From contig CP130741.1 in NCBI GenBank assembly GCA_030586155.1, positions 2,970,680-3,034,679 on the forward strand: DNA of 64,000 bases, read 5' to 3'. The translations under genes were made by a program, and so were the position numbers. The DNA is from Eubacteriaceae bacterium ES3. GTDB lineage: Bacteria; Bacillota; Clostridia; Eubacteriales; Eubacteriaceae. The notes under the pieces were generated by a model. It made no database searches, was not told the origin of the DNA, and saw only the letters and a list, made by a program, of their open reading frames with translations. Below are positions 56,432 through 64,000 of this stretch, one piece after another; the stretch's first letter is position 1; the number at the start of each line of letters is the position of its first letter.

Positions 56432-57292
56432 CTACAGTACCATTTCCAGATTTCTGATTTTACAATCTTTAAACAATGCATTAAATGCCTCGATGCTTCG
56501 AGGTGCCTCTGAATCGTCTTCCAAAACCTGATTTTTGACTAATGTCTCATAAACCTCCAGCATCATCGGTTTAGTCAGGTTTGCTTTCTGCAAAACTTCG
56601 TGGTCTCTAAAAATATCTAATGGTAAACCATCAGCAATAATTTTCCCTTCGGCGAAAACAACAATTCGCTCGGCCCAGCGATAGGCAAAATCCACATCAT
56701 GAGTGGAAATCATCATGGTTTTCCCTTCCTGACTGAGTTTTCCAAGCACTTCTTCCAGCATTTGGGCATTCAGCGGATCCAAGGCAGCTGTGGGTTCGTC
56801 GAAAATAATTATTTCCGGCTTCATTGCAATGATATCTGCAATTGACACCCGTTTTTTTTCACCACCACTTAAATAATGGGGTGGCCGATCTTTATATTCC
56901 AATATATTCATATAGCTCAGCGCTTCTTCAACCCGACTTAAAACTTCCTCCTTAGGAAGTTTTAAATTCATCGGTCCAAAAGCAACTTCAGCTTTGACTG
57001 TTGAAGCGATAATCTGATTATCTGCATCCTGAAAAACAATCCCGATATTCTTTCGCAGCTGCTTCAGGTTTTTTTTATTGATCAATGTTCCACGATAGGA
57101 AATACCACCCTTTTCCGGTGTCAAGACGCCATTGATGTTCAAAAAAAACGTGGATTTTCCCGCTCCGTTTGAGCCCAGAACGGCGATCTTTTCTCCCTCG
57201 TTGATTGTAAGATTAACCCCGTCCAGACCAACCTGTCCGTTGCCATATGTGTATGCAAGATCAACCACATTTAAAATCGGTTCGTTTTCCAT
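56432..57292 (-). CDS. cbiO: Cobalt ECF transporter ATPase CbiO
   Basis: The 286-residue ATPase has Walker A (GSNGAGKST), signature LSGGEKKRVSIADII, Walker B (IIIFDEPTAALDP) and H-loop STHDVDFAYRWAE. It powers cobalt uptake with CbiM, N and Q. Confidence 0.94.
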   Translation of the reverse strand: MENEPILNVVDLAYTYGNGQVGLDGVNLTINEGEKIAVLGSNGAGKSTFFLNINGVLTPEKGGISYRGTLINKKNLKQLRKNIGIVFQDADNQIIASTVKAEVAFGPMNLKLPKEEVLSRVEEALSYMNILEYKDRPPHYLSGGEKKRVSIADIIAMKPEIIIFDEPTAALDPLNAQMLEEVLGKLSQEGKTMMISTHDVDFAYRWAERIVVFAEGKIIADGLPLDIFRDHEVLQKANLTKPMMLEVYETLVKNQVLEDDSEAPRSIEAFNALFKDCKIRNLEMVL

Positions 57293-57328
57293 CTTTTATT
57301 CCTTATCATTTTTTAGCTTAAAGTGTAA

Positions 57329-57365
57329 AATTCCAATCTAAACAAGAACCCTTTAGATTGGAATT
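57329..57365. terminator. Hairpin between cbiN and cbiO
   Basis: AATTCCAATCTAAA (57329-57342) pairs exactly with 57352-57365 around a 9-base loop. There is no strong T-run, so it may be a processing or partial-termination site that separates cbiMN from cbiOQ. Confidence 0.55.
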
Positions 57366-57396
57366 CAACTTTCATTCTCTGCAATTTAATAATTGC

Positions 57397-57744
57397 TTAT
57401 TCTTCTTTTTCGTAATCACTCAATTTTTTCCCGGTTTTCTTTTCCCATTTAGTCCGTTCAGAAAACTTGCCAATGAAGAAAAACAAAACGCCTACGCCAA
57501 TGCCTGTCTGTAAACAGAACATCAGACTTTCTACTTCACCTGGAATTTCACCGTTAATCCAATTTTCCATTACCGGTGTAAACCAGGGCTCATACTCAGT
57601 TCCGGTAATTTCCGAAACAACCTGACTGCCCGCATCATCAGATCCACCAAACTCAGCCCCCTGCAATAAAAACAGAGGAACCAGGGCAATTAAAAACACT
57701 ATCACCAACAAAATCAGAATCGTTCTTTTATTTGCCGATGTCAT
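57397..57744 (-). CDS. cbiN: Cobalt transport protein CbiN
   Basis: The 115-residue protein has two membrane segments (about 8-27 and 79-95) flanking an acidic loop ([27 protein letters not shown]), as in CbiN. Its start overlaps the cbiM stop by 4 bases. Confidence 0.9.
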   Translation of the reverse strand: MTSANKRTILILLVIVFLIALVPLFLLQGAEFGGSDDAGSQVVSEITGTEYEPWFTPVMENWINGEIPGEVESLMFCLQTGIGVGVLFFFIGKFSERTKWEKKTGKKLSDYEKEE

Positions 57745-58496
57745 TGTACTTCACCTCTTTCCAAAACTCCCAGCCCCATTAATTCATTGGAGGCATAAGA
57801 TTCAAGAGTAATCATAATGACCACAGTCAAAATCCCTTCAATAATAGCAAGCGGTAATTGAGTCGGTGCAAAGACTGCCAAAAACTTGGCTACAGATGCC
57901 ATCACCCCACCGACTTCAGATGGATAAGCTATTGCCAATTGGAAGCTCGTCACCATGTAGGTAAACAGATCGCCGAGTGCTGCTGCCAGAAAAATTGTTA
58001 CATGCTTATTTAACTTTACTCTTTTGCATAAAATATAGATACCATATGCTGCAAAAGGTCCGGCTATAGCCATTGAAAAGGTATTAGCACCCAGTGTTGT
58101 CAAACCACCATGGGCCAGAAGAATCGCCTGAAAAATCAGGACAATGAGGCCTAAAATAGAAACTGCTGTAGGTCCAAATAAAATCGCCCCCAGGCCGGTT
58201 CCTGTCATATGCGAACAGCTCCCGGTTACTGATGGAATCTTTAGGGATGACAGAATAAAGATGAATGCCCCTGCCATCGCGTACATAGTAATCGCAGAAC
58301 GATTAACCTCAACCTTTTTCTTAATTGACAAATAACCAGCCACTAAAAATGGCAGACACAAAGCTCCCCATATCACACAATATGTAACAGGCAAATAGCC
58401 TTCCATGATGTGCATTGCGTTAGCTACCGGATAAATCCCGAAAAATAGCGCAAAAATCCCCACCATGGTTATAATTTTCTTTTCTTTAAAAGACAT
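57741..58496 (-). CDS. cbiM: Cobalt transport substrate-binding protein CbiM
   Basis: I chose ATG 58496, which stands behind GGAGG; ATG 58508 lies just before that site. A signal peptide ends at ANA, leaving MHIMEGYLP as the mature N-terminus, whose Met-His chelates the metal in CbiM. Five to six further membrane segments follow, with [18 protein letters not shown]. First gene after the cobalamin riboswitch. Confidence 0.93.
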   Translation of the reverse strand: MSFKEKKIITMVGIFALFFGIYPVANAMHIMEGYLPVTYCVIWGALCLPFLVAGYLSIKKKVEVNRSAITMYAMAGAFIFILSSLKIPSVTGSCSHMTGTGLGAILFGPTAVSILGLIVLIFQAILLAHGGLTTLGANTFSMAIAGPFAAYGIYILCKRVKLNKHVTIFLAAALGDLFTYMVTSFQLAIAYPSEVGGVMASVAKFLAVFAPTQLPLAIIEGILTVVIMITLESYASNELMGLGVLERGEVQ

Positions 58497-58572
58497 AAAT
58501 TCCTCCATAATGCTTTATATATCAATCAGGGCAAAAGCGTTTTTACAATGTCCACACCGGCATGCGTCCATA

Positions 58573-58605
58573 CAAAAAAACCTCTTTTCCATTAAAGAAA
58601 AAGAG
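58573..58605 (-). terminator. Riboswitch-controlled terminator before cbiM
   Basis: ACCTCTTTT pairs with AAAAGAGGT, followed by seven T on the minus strand, between the cobalamin aptamer and the cbiM ribosome binding site. Confidence 0.85.
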
Positions 58606-58718
58606 GTCTAATAAGCGGATTAACTGATCCCTAGTTTAATAAAACGTCGCAGGATCAATACGGTCAATGTTACTAACTTCCCTTTTCCCTGGAAGGATAT
58701 CTTAGTACTTCTGTTTAG

Positions 58719-58850
58719 TAGGTTTCCTGACTTATAGCTTATATTTCTCTCGCCTTCCCAGTTTATATCCCAGTGACATTTTAAAGAGAACTTAACTATT
58801 TACAGTGACCGGATCGCTCTGGACTTTCACCAGATTCCCTCGATGATTAA
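58719..58850 (-). ncRNA. Cobalamin riboswitch upstream of cbiM
   Basis: On the minus strand the conserved blocks appear in order: GAGGGAA, GGTGAAAGTCC, GGTCACTGT, GTCACTGG, TGGGAAGGC and GTCAGGAAACCTAC. With the terminator at 58573-58605 it should switch off the cobalt importer and the tetrapyrrole/cobalamin genes when cobalamin is plentiful. Confidence 0.92.
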
Positions 58851-58879
58851 ATCAGCCTAAACGAATTTATACATTATTT

Positions 58880-59019
58880 ATTCATTTACCCCATTATTAT
58901 ACCATCAATTGGCAAATTGTACAGCTCTTTTTATCTACAATCGCAGGAAAGTTATAATCTTTATTTTAATGAAACTATTTTGCCGTTTTTTTCAAATCAA
59001 GAAATTATAACTCCCTTTT
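58880..59019. other. Gene-less AT-rich stretch upstream of the cbiM riboswitch
   Basis: It holds a likely promoter for the riboswitch RNA (TGTACA, 16 bases, TATAAT on the minus strand near 58895-58922). No gene seen. Confidence 0.4.
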
Positions 59020-59145
59020 TTAAATTTTTTCGCCGCTCTTAACCAGCCGATAATAAACTTTTGCCGTCATTTTGTACACAAAAGCATAGATCAATGCAAA
59101 GGCAACCATCGTCACAAATGCACAGAGTAAAAAAGCCCAAGTGCG
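59020..59145 (-). pseudogene. Possible C-terminal fragment of a membrane protein
   Basis: A minus-strand frame of 41 codons ends at TAA 59020-59022. It reads as one hydrophobic segment (TMVAFALIYAFVYKMTAKV) with a basic tail (RLVKSGEKI), like the end of a transporter. It has no ribosome binding site and its 5' end lies in the terminator of the next gene. It may be the remnant of a metal transporter gene once beside the DtxR-like regulator, or chance. Confidence 0.25.
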
Positions 59146-59165
59146 TCAATGCAACTGGGCTTTTT
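59131..59165. terminator. Intrinsic terminator after the DtxR-like gene
   Basis: AAAAGCCCA..GTGC pairs with GCA.CTGGGCTTTT, with T-runs on both strands. Confidence 0.75.
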
Positions 59166-59212
59166 ATCTCATATAATTTATCGTGTCCAAAGGATCAGAC
59201 AGATCTTTAGGA

Positions 59213-59593
59213 TTAAACACGATTCTGCATTTGTTTTTCAATTTTATTTAAAGTTTCCAGACTGACCAGATGCTCTATCTGGCAGGCATCCCTTGCAGCT
59301 ACTTCCGCTTCAACTCCCAAAAACCCCCCTAAAAAACCTTTTAAAAGATCATATCTTCTGGAAATTTCCATAGCCCTGCTCTTGCCTTCAGGCGTCAAAC
59401 AGACTTTCCCGTATTTCTGCTTGCTCACCAGTCCGTCTTGGGTTAATACCATCATCATATGGCTGACACTGGCGCGGGTCACTCCTAAAGCGTCTGCTAC
59501 ATCACAAGAATGAATTTCCTTCTGATCGGACATCGTCAGCATTACTTTCAGATAATCTTCCTTGGCTGAGGACAACTTGATATTTTTTCCCAT
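59213..59593 (-). CDS. DtxR/MntR-family metal-dependent repressor
   Basis: ATG 59593 is preferred (AGGTG upstream); a GTG at 59620 would add 9 residues. The 126-residue protein has the N-terminal winged helix (SSAKEDYLKVMLTMSD, VADALGVTRASVSHMMMVL) and a dimerisation/metal domain (ARDACQIEHLVS, with Cys/His/Glu ligands). No SH3-like third domain. Probably responds to Fe2+ or Mn2+. Confidence 0.85.
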   Translation of the reverse strand: MGKNIKLSSAKEDYLKVMLTMSDQKEIHSCDVADALGVTRASVSHMMMVLTQDGLVSKQKYGKVCLTPEGKSRAMEISRRYDLLKGFLGGFLGVEAEVAARDACQIEHLVSLETLNKIEKQMQNRV

Positions 59594-59625
59594 CTTTATT
59601 TCACCTGCCTTTTTTGCCACAATTA

Positions 59626-59677
59626 TTTATGAACATATGTTTATAAAGATTATAGCGCAGTAATTGGCATATGTCAA
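59626..59677 (-). promoter_or_regulatory. Promoter and probable autoregulatory operator of the DtxR-like gene
   Basis: On the minus strand TTGACA (59672-59677), 17 bases, TATAAT (59649-59654). A 22-bp near-perfect palindrome, TTTATGAACAT-ATGTTTATAAA (59626-59647), starts right after the -10 and covers the start site. Confidence 0.65.
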
Positions 59678-59796
59678 TTATATTCAATTTAAAGATACTA
59701 TTTTTTATCAAAGCTTGGCCAATACCCTGTAAGCAAATGCGACCATATAGACGCGCAGAGGACTTGGAATTGAAACTCTTTTACCTTTATTTCAGA

Positions 59797-60486
59797 TTAA
59801 TCCTTAAAAACTCCAGTTAAAAAAGCTTTCATAATGCGATTATTACTTTTTATTAGCTCCGTCTGACCAAGGACTTGTTCCGGACTCTGGACAAAGGGCC
59901 CCGGAATCATTTCATCTCCGCAGTTTTCAACCAGATCGTTAATAATCTGCATTGTATTTTCCAGGTGGAACTGAAAACCAAAAACATTATTTCTATAGAC
60001 AAAACCCTGATGCAGACAGCCATCACTTTGAGCAAAAACAACAGCCTCTGGGGGTAAGTCAGTGAAGTAATCGCCATGCCAGTGAAAAACCACCGGATTT
60101 TCGTTTAATCCAGGCAGAAGGTCACTATTTTCACCTCTTGCCTGGATGGGAAACCAGCCAATCTCCGTTTCTCTGTTTCTTTTAACCTTGCCGCCAATCA
60201 CATCAGCAATCAGCTGGGCCCCAAGACAGATTCCCATTACAAATTTATTTTCATCAATCGCTTTTTTAATAAAAGCTTTTTCCGCTCTAAGCCAGGGATA
60301 CTGGTCTTCCTCATAGATATTCATTGGACCGCCCATTACAATCAGAGCTTCAAATGCCTGTTCTTCCGGCAGCTCTTCATTTAAATCCAGACGGGTGTGG
60401 GTCACGGTATGATTATTTTCTTTAATCCACTCAAGGATAATCCCGGGATTTTCAAAGGCCACGTGCTGCAGATAATGAAATTTCAT
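59797..60486 (-). CDS. Class I glutamine amidotransferase-like protein
   Basis: The 229-residue protein has the GATase nucleophile in MGICLGAQLIADVIGG and catalytic His-Glu in FGFQFHLENT, so it is probably catalytic. It resembles stand-alone GMP synthase-like amidotransferases (GuaA N-domain type). Substrate unknown. It follows a terminator and an orphan cobalamin riboswitch unit. Confidence 0.85.
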   Translation of the reverse strand: MKFHYLQHVAFENPGIILEWIKENNHTVTHTRLDLNEELPEEQAFEALIVMGGPMNIYEEDQYPWLRAEKAFIKKAIDENKFVMGICLGAQLIADVIGGKVKRNRETEIGWFPIQARGENSDLLPGLNENPVVFHWHGDYFTDLPPEAVVFAQSDGCLHQGFVYRNNVFGFQFHLENTMQIINDLVENCGDEMIPGPFVQSPEQVLGQTELIKSNNRIMKAFLTGVFKD

Positions 60487-60528
60487 CGTTCACCTCATCG
60501 ATTTTTTCTTATTCTACCACAAACAGAT

Positions 60529-60555
60529 AAAAAAAGGACGCTCAATCGAGCGCCC
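60529..60555 (-). terminator. Intrinsic terminator upstream of the amidotransferase gene
   Basis: On the minus strand GGGCGCTC pairs with GAGCGTCC (one wobble), then seven T. A second hairpin (TTTGAATTTT/AAAATTCAAA) lies just before it. Confidence 0.75.
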
Positions 60556-60559
60556 ATTC

Positions 60560-60737
60560 TTTGAATTTTCGGCCAGAAAAATTCAAAGGAAGGAATGATT
60601 TTTCTATTTAAATAAATTAATGAAAGCAAAGGAACGGGGATGTCACACACCATCCCCGGAAGAAGGGTAATTAAATACTGACTTGGAGATGTCCATTTAT
60701 CTCACGTTTCTTGAATTGGTTAGGAGAAAGAAACCAA
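60560..60737 (-). other. Gene-less segment downstream of the orphan cobalamin riboswitch
   Basis: It contains a perfect 8-bp hairpin CGGGGATG/CATCCCCG (60635-60642, 60651-60658) and a minus-strand 17-codon ORF (MDISKSVFNYPSSGDGV) without a convincing ribosome binding site. No ordinary gene is present. Confidence 0.4.
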
Positions 60738-60766
60738 TAAAAAAATCCTTCTCCAAAGAGAAGGAT
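60738..60766 (-). terminator. Terminator of the orphan cobalamin riboswitch
   Basis: ATCCTTCTC pairs with GAGAAGGAT around a 4-base loop, followed by seven T on the minus strand. Confidence 0.85.
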
Positions 60767-60837
60767 ATAAGAATCATACATAAGAGTTACTCTGATGTTC
60801 TTAACTTACTCTAAATCGGAGGTTTGTAAGAAAGTCA

Positions 60838-60972
60838 CTACAACAGGTCTTCTGGCTCTGCACTAAAACTTCCCGTTAGCCTTCCCATTAATATTAACAG
60901 TGGCATCAAAACGGTCATCATGCATTACAGCTGCGATTACAGCAAAGGATTTACACCTTTTTCCCTTGAGTA
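60838..60972 (-). ncRNA. Second cobalamin riboswitch, without an adjacent target gene
   Basis: Minus strand shows AAGGGAAAAAGGTGTAAATCC, GCTGTAATCGCAGCTGT, ATGCCACTGTT, ATGGGAAGGC and GAGCCAGAAGACCTG in order, the hallmark cobalamin aptamer blocks. It has its own promoter and a terminator, but the next gene (amidotransferase) is behind a second terminator. Confidence 0.88.
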
Positions 60973-61001
60973 TAGGACAAGTTCACTATTTAATTGATTA
61001 T

Positions 61002-61030
61002 ATTCTACCTTATAACCAGTCTAATGTCAA
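61002..61030 (-). promoter_or_regulatory. Sigma-A promoter of the second cobalamin riboswitch
   Basis: TTGACA (61025-61030), 17 bases, TAGAAT (61002-61007) on the minus strand, directly after the cbiT stop. So the riboswitch is its own transcription unit. Confidence 0.65.
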
Positions 61031-61056
61031 GATAATTTATACATTTCTAAAAAATA

Positions 61057-61632
61057 TTATAAATCCCCAGTAATGATAAAAATCGGATTGGCCGCTTTTA
61101 ACATGGTCAGACCACCTATACCTTCTCCGCGACTGATACCCACCTGAATCATCTCCACATTTTTAAATTTCTTATTCATCAGAGAAACTGCTTGCGCCGC
61201 ATTCTCCAGGGTCACAAAATTAGCTATGACTCGACCATTTGCCCGCACATTTTCAAGACACCAGTCCAGCAATTCACCAAGGTTACCACCAGATCCACCA
61301 ATGATTACCCGGTCTACCGGTTCGGTAATTTGACCAAGGACTGCCGGTGCTTTCCCTGCGATAATTTCAACATGACCAGCAGCAAATTTTTCCTGATTCT
61401 TTTTAATCAGCTCTAGCGCTGATTCTTTCGCTTCCACCGCGTAGACTTTGCCCTGGCCAGCAGCATAAGCGGCTTCCATGGTCAGTCCTCCGGTTCCAGC
61501 TCCAATATCCACCACGGTATTGGTTTCTTCAATCCCCAAAAGAGAAATTGTCAGTATCCGAATCTCCCGCTTTGTCATTGGAGCCTTACCGCGAATATAT
61601 TCTTCGTCTTTATAACCTGCTATTTTACTCAT
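61057..61632 (-). CDS. cbiT: Cobalt-precorrin-6B C15-methyltransferase (decarboxylating)
   Basis: The 191-residue enzyme has the SAM motif VVDIGAGTGGLTMEAA and begins near IRGKAPMTKREIRILTI, typical of CbiT. Its start overlaps the cbiE stop by 8 bases. With CbiE it completes C5/C15 methylation and decarboxylation. Confidence 0.94.
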   Translation of the reverse strand: MSKIAGYKDEEYIRGKAPMTKREIRILTISLLGIEETNTVVDIGAGTGGLTMEAAYAAGQGKVYAVEAKESALELIKKNQEKFAAGHVEIIAGKAPAVLGQITEPVDRVIIGGSGGNLGELLDWCLENVRANGRVIANFVTLENAAQAVSLMNKKFKNVEMIQVGISRGEGIGGLTMLKAANPIFIITGDL

Positions 61633-62251
61633 TAATAATCACCACCACTGCCAGTCCTTCTTCTTTAAAAGTTTTTGCTTCTTCGACTGTTAATCGCGTT
61701 ATTTTTTCGGTCGGATAAGACAAGTCCTCTCCCACATACAAAATACACTGGTCAAATCCCATTTCACTAAGCTTATTCCCAATAAAAGCAGTATTCTGTT
61801 CCTTATCGGTTAAAAGCCCCAAGACTGTATTGTTTTCAAGCGACTCCAAAAGATCAAAAGTACGCCCATGAAGACTAGCCAATCTGGCACGCTCCCAGCT
61901 TCTGTTTAACTTGGCAAAAAAATACTGCATCGAACTGATCCCGGGAATTGAGACAATCTCATCCTCCGGAACCCTCTTTTTTGCGTAAGTCAGGAGACTA
62001 TAGAAACCCGTATCTCCAGATACCACCAGGGCCGTTTTTTTACTCTGATAAACCGAAACAACCCGATCCATTAACGCACTTAGAGAAATCCCTTCGCCAA
62101 TATATAAAATCTCTTTGCCTTCTGTAGAAAAACTTTCCGTATGGCGTCTCCCACAAAGAATAACTTGAGCTTCTTCTATTTCTTTTTTAGCGATCGGCAA
62201 AATATAATCCGGATGACCCGGTCCCAGACCAATAATTTTCAATTGATACAT
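61625..62251 (-). CDS. cbiE: Cobalt-precorrin-7 C5-methyltransferase
   Basis: The 208-residue tetrapyrrole methylase starts KIIGLGPGHPDYILPIAKKEI and contains VSGDTGFYSLLTYAKKR and IPGISSMQYFFAKL. It overlaps cbiD by 13 bases. Confidence 0.93.
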   Translation of the reverse strand: MYQLKIIGLGPGHPDYILPIAKKEIEEAQVILCGRRHTESFSTEGKEILYIGEGISLSALMDRVVSVYQSKKTALVVSGDTGFYSLLTYAKKRVPEDEIVSIPGISSMQYFFAKLNRSWERARLASLHGRTFDLLESLENNTVLGLLTDKEQNTAFIGNKLSEMGFDQCILYVGEDLSYPTEKITRLTVEEAKTFKEEGLAVVVIINE

Positions 62252-63372
62252 AAGCTGTCCCTCATTTCAGAAGCGTCCTTACTCTGACCCAGGAAACCCA
62301 GTTCCCGGGAGAAAATAATAACTTCAATGTCGATATTGCCATAAACCCGATCAGCAACTCTTCTTTTAACCGCCTCAGCGAGTACATTAAAATAATCAGG
62401 TATCTCAGATTTAAGAATTAAATCAGTTGCTTCGTCAGTGGTTTTAGACTCCATAATCGCCTTTAAAAGGTCCTGTTCCCCACCTAATAATCCGGCATAA
62501 GCCGTTAAAACTTCCATCCGAGCATCAGCTACATTGCTGTGGGTATTAAATATCCCGCCAGCTACCTTGACTAGTTTACCCAGATGACCGATTAAAAGAA
62601 TTTTTTTAATTTCCATCCGTTCTGCTTCATCCAGCATAAACCCAAGATAGTTGCTGGTTTTAATCAAGGCCGATTCCGGAAGATTCAATTCATTTGCAAA
62701 ATCTTTTCCGTAATTTCCGGGAACAAAAATAATATGCTCCAGGCCCTTGGCTTTTAATACCGACAACTCAAGTTTTAATGAGGCTTTTAGTGCCTCTTCA
62801 CTCATCGGCTCAACAATGCCTGACGTCCCAATAACCGAAAGTCCACCTTCAATCCCAAGTTTTGGATTAAAGGTCCGTTTGGCCAGTTCTACACCCTGAG
62901 GAATCGAGATTTCCACATTCCAGCCTTCACTTCCCTGATGGCCGGTTTGAGCCAACACTTCAGCAATAACTTCCCGAATCATCTCCCGGGGAACAGGGTT
63001 AATAGCCGCCTGGCCCACTGGGACGCTTAAGCCCGGCGAAGTCACGGTGCCAACACCCTGGCCTGCAAAAAAGTGTACACCTTCTTCTTTTGCCGGAAAA
63101 ACTCTGGAAAATATTTTTATCCCATTGGTCACATCCGGATCATCCCCGCTGTCTTTAATCACTGAACAGGAGGCTTCATGACTGTCAAAATGCTGATCAT
63201 GAATCAGCAAATCCAGATCCCAGCCTTTGGGCGTTTTTATTAAAACACTCTCCTGCTTATCCTGATTTAAAAACATCAAAAGGGCCGCTTTAGTGGCGGC
63301 CGTTGCACAGGAACCAGTGGTATAACCGTAACGCAAGACTTTTCCGTTCTTTTCAATGGTTTTGTCAAACAT
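62239..63372 (-). CDS. cbiD: Cobalt-precorrin-5B C1-methyltransferase
   Basis: The 377-residue protein has the CbiD hallmark RYGYTTGSCATAATKAAL at the N-terminus, GDDPDVTNG and PREMIREVIAEV. This is the C1 methylase of the anaerobic pathway. Confidence 0.95.
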   Translation of the reverse strand: MFDKTIEKNGKVLRYGYTTGSCATAATKAALLMFLNQDKQESVLIKTPKGWDLDLLIHDQHFDSHEASCSVIKDSGDDPDVTNGIKIFSRVFPAKEEGVHFFAGQGVGTVTSPGLSVPVGQAAINPVPREMIREVIAEVLAQTGHQGSEGWNVEISIPQGVELAKRTFNPKLGIEGGLSVIGTSGIVEPMSEEALKASLKLELSVLKAKGLEHIIFVPGNYGKDFANELNLPESALIKTSNYLGFMLDEAERMEIKKILLIGHLGKLVKVAGGIFNTHSNVADARMEVLTAYAGLLGGEQDLLKAIMESKTTDEATDLILKSEIPDYFNVLAEAVKRRVADRVYGNIDIEVIIFSRELGFLGQSKDASEMRDSLCIN

Positions 63373-63376
63373 TGGC

Positions 63377-64000
63377 TCAATCCTTAAAAAGAGGATAATC
63401 TTTTTTGATCAGCATTGTTGACAGGTAGGGGATTTTTCCTTTTAAAACATTGATATCCGTAACCACATTCTGGGTTTCCATTCCAATATTGGAAACCAGT
63501 ACAAAAGATTTTTCAAGTCCACGGGCTTCCAGTTCTTCTGCCATCAACTGGTTATTGGCGGAAATTTTCATTACCACGATATTTTTATGCGCATCAAGAA
63601 TCTGTCTGATTTCTTCAATCGGCTGAGTCATTGCCACAACACCTAAAGATTCTTCACCTTGAGTCAGGGGAATGTTTAGCTGAGCCCCCAGATTACAGAA
63701 AGAAGGAATACCTGATAGGGTTACCACTTCGATATCACGTTCTAGCAGAAACTCCATGACATAGGAATAAGTGGAGAAAACCATAGGATCTCCCAACGTA
63801 ATAAATGCAACATCCTTACCCTGATTTAAAAGTTCTTCGATCTCATCGGCATTTTTCTTCCACTGGGCTTCCAAGGTTTCTCGCTCGGCACTTAATGAAA
63901 TCATCGGGAAGTTCATTTCCAGACATTTTGACAAATCCTCAATATGCGGTTTAACAATATTAAAGGCAATACTGTCAGTCCCCATTTTCTTAGTAGGTGT
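63377..64000 (-). CDS. cbiL: Cobalt-factor II C20-methyltransferase (5' end outside window)
   Basis: The frame runs from the stop at 63377 to the window edge, where it reads TPTKK before MGTDSIAFNIVKP; in CbiL this segment lies internally, so the N-terminal GPGDPEL motif is outside. FITLGDPMVFSTYSYVMEFL and TLSGIPSFCNLGAQLNIPL are visible. It directly precedes cbiD. Confidence 0.93.
   Translation of the reverse strand, partial: TPTKKMGTDSIAFNIVKPHIEDLSKCLEMNFPMISLSAERETLEAQWKKNADEIEELLNQGKDVAFITLGDPMVFSTYSYVMEFLLERDIEVVTLSGIPSFCNLGAQLNIPLTQGEESLGVVAMTQPIEEIRQILDAHKNIVVMKISANNQLMAEELEARGLEKSFVLVSNIGMETQNVVTDINVLKGKIPYLSTMLIKKDYPLFKD

Noticed and set aside
63377-63985. Taking the ATG at 63985 as the cbiL start
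   Set aside because: The frame stays open to the edge and the conserved N-terminal methylase motif is missing, so the true start is outside.

Overview
The window looks like a chromosomal segment of a low-to-mid GC, anaerobic, Gram-positive acetogen of the Acetobacterium/Eubacteriaceae type. Evidence for this includes lipoprotein signals, strong GGAGG-type ribosome binding sites, sigma-A promoters, a complete-looking anaerobic (early cobalt insertion) cobalamin pathway fed by its own tetrapyrrole genes, N-acetyl-beta-lysine genes (ablA/ablB) and a glycine-betaine ABC transporter. The genus assignment is inference from gene content.

Layout. 0-4 kb: 5' part of a huge secreted GLUG-repeat adhesin (minus strand, runs off the window). 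4.7-13 kb: Rieske-type oxygenase-like protein, membrane c-di-GMP phosphodiesterase, an IS5-family insertion sequence, a large chemoreceptor and a small protein behind a sigma-28-like promoter. 13.1-18.1 kb: structured leader with intrinsic terminator, ablA-ablB (compatible solute synthesis) and a polar amino-acid ABC transporter. 18.2-27.3 kb: two paralogous gene-less transcription units (candidate long RNAs or decayed genes) bracketing a membrane 4Fe-4S protein with three C-terminal repeats, a GGDEF/EAL receptor with a partner solute-binding lipoprotein, and an SLC12-like cation/amino-acid transporter with its own structured leader. 27.3-32 kb: methyltransferase, then BusR plus an OpuA betaine transporter with a near-textbook BusR operator (7-bp half-sites, 22-bp spacer). 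32-37 kb: aldehyde dehydrogenase, ThDP-dependent 2-oxoacid decarboxylase-like enzyme, GntR regulator and D-2-hydroxyacid dehydrogenase, probably one pathway, with shared AT-rich candidate operators. 37.1-40.4 kb: STAS-kinase fusion and MATE-HATPase fusion, a possible partner-switching/transport system behind a candidate riboswitch. 40.5-58.9 kb: one long minus-strand tetrapyrrole/cobalamin cluster headed by a cobalamin riboswitch and a CbiMNOQ cobalt importer, including a HemC-CobA-HemD trifunctional fusion. 59-61 kb: DtxR-like regulator, glutamine amidotransferase and a second cobalamin riboswitch with its own promoter and terminator but no obvious target gene. 61-64 kb: cbiT, cbiE, cbiD and partial cbiL.

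How the parts work together. CbiMNOQ imports cobalt; HemA, HemL, HemB and HemC-CobA-HemD convert glutamyl-tRNA to precorrin-2; SirC and CbiK make cobalt-sirohydrochlorin; CbiL, F, G, H, J, D, E, T build the corrin ring; CbiP, CbiB, CobD and CobU attach the side chains and activate the nucleotide loop. CbiA, CbiC and CobS are not in the window. Acetogens need much corrinoid for methyl transfer, which suits the size of the cluster. A second theme is osmotic adaptation: ablAB, the OpuA/BusR system (BusR is known as a c-di-AMP sensor) and the SLC12-like transporter.
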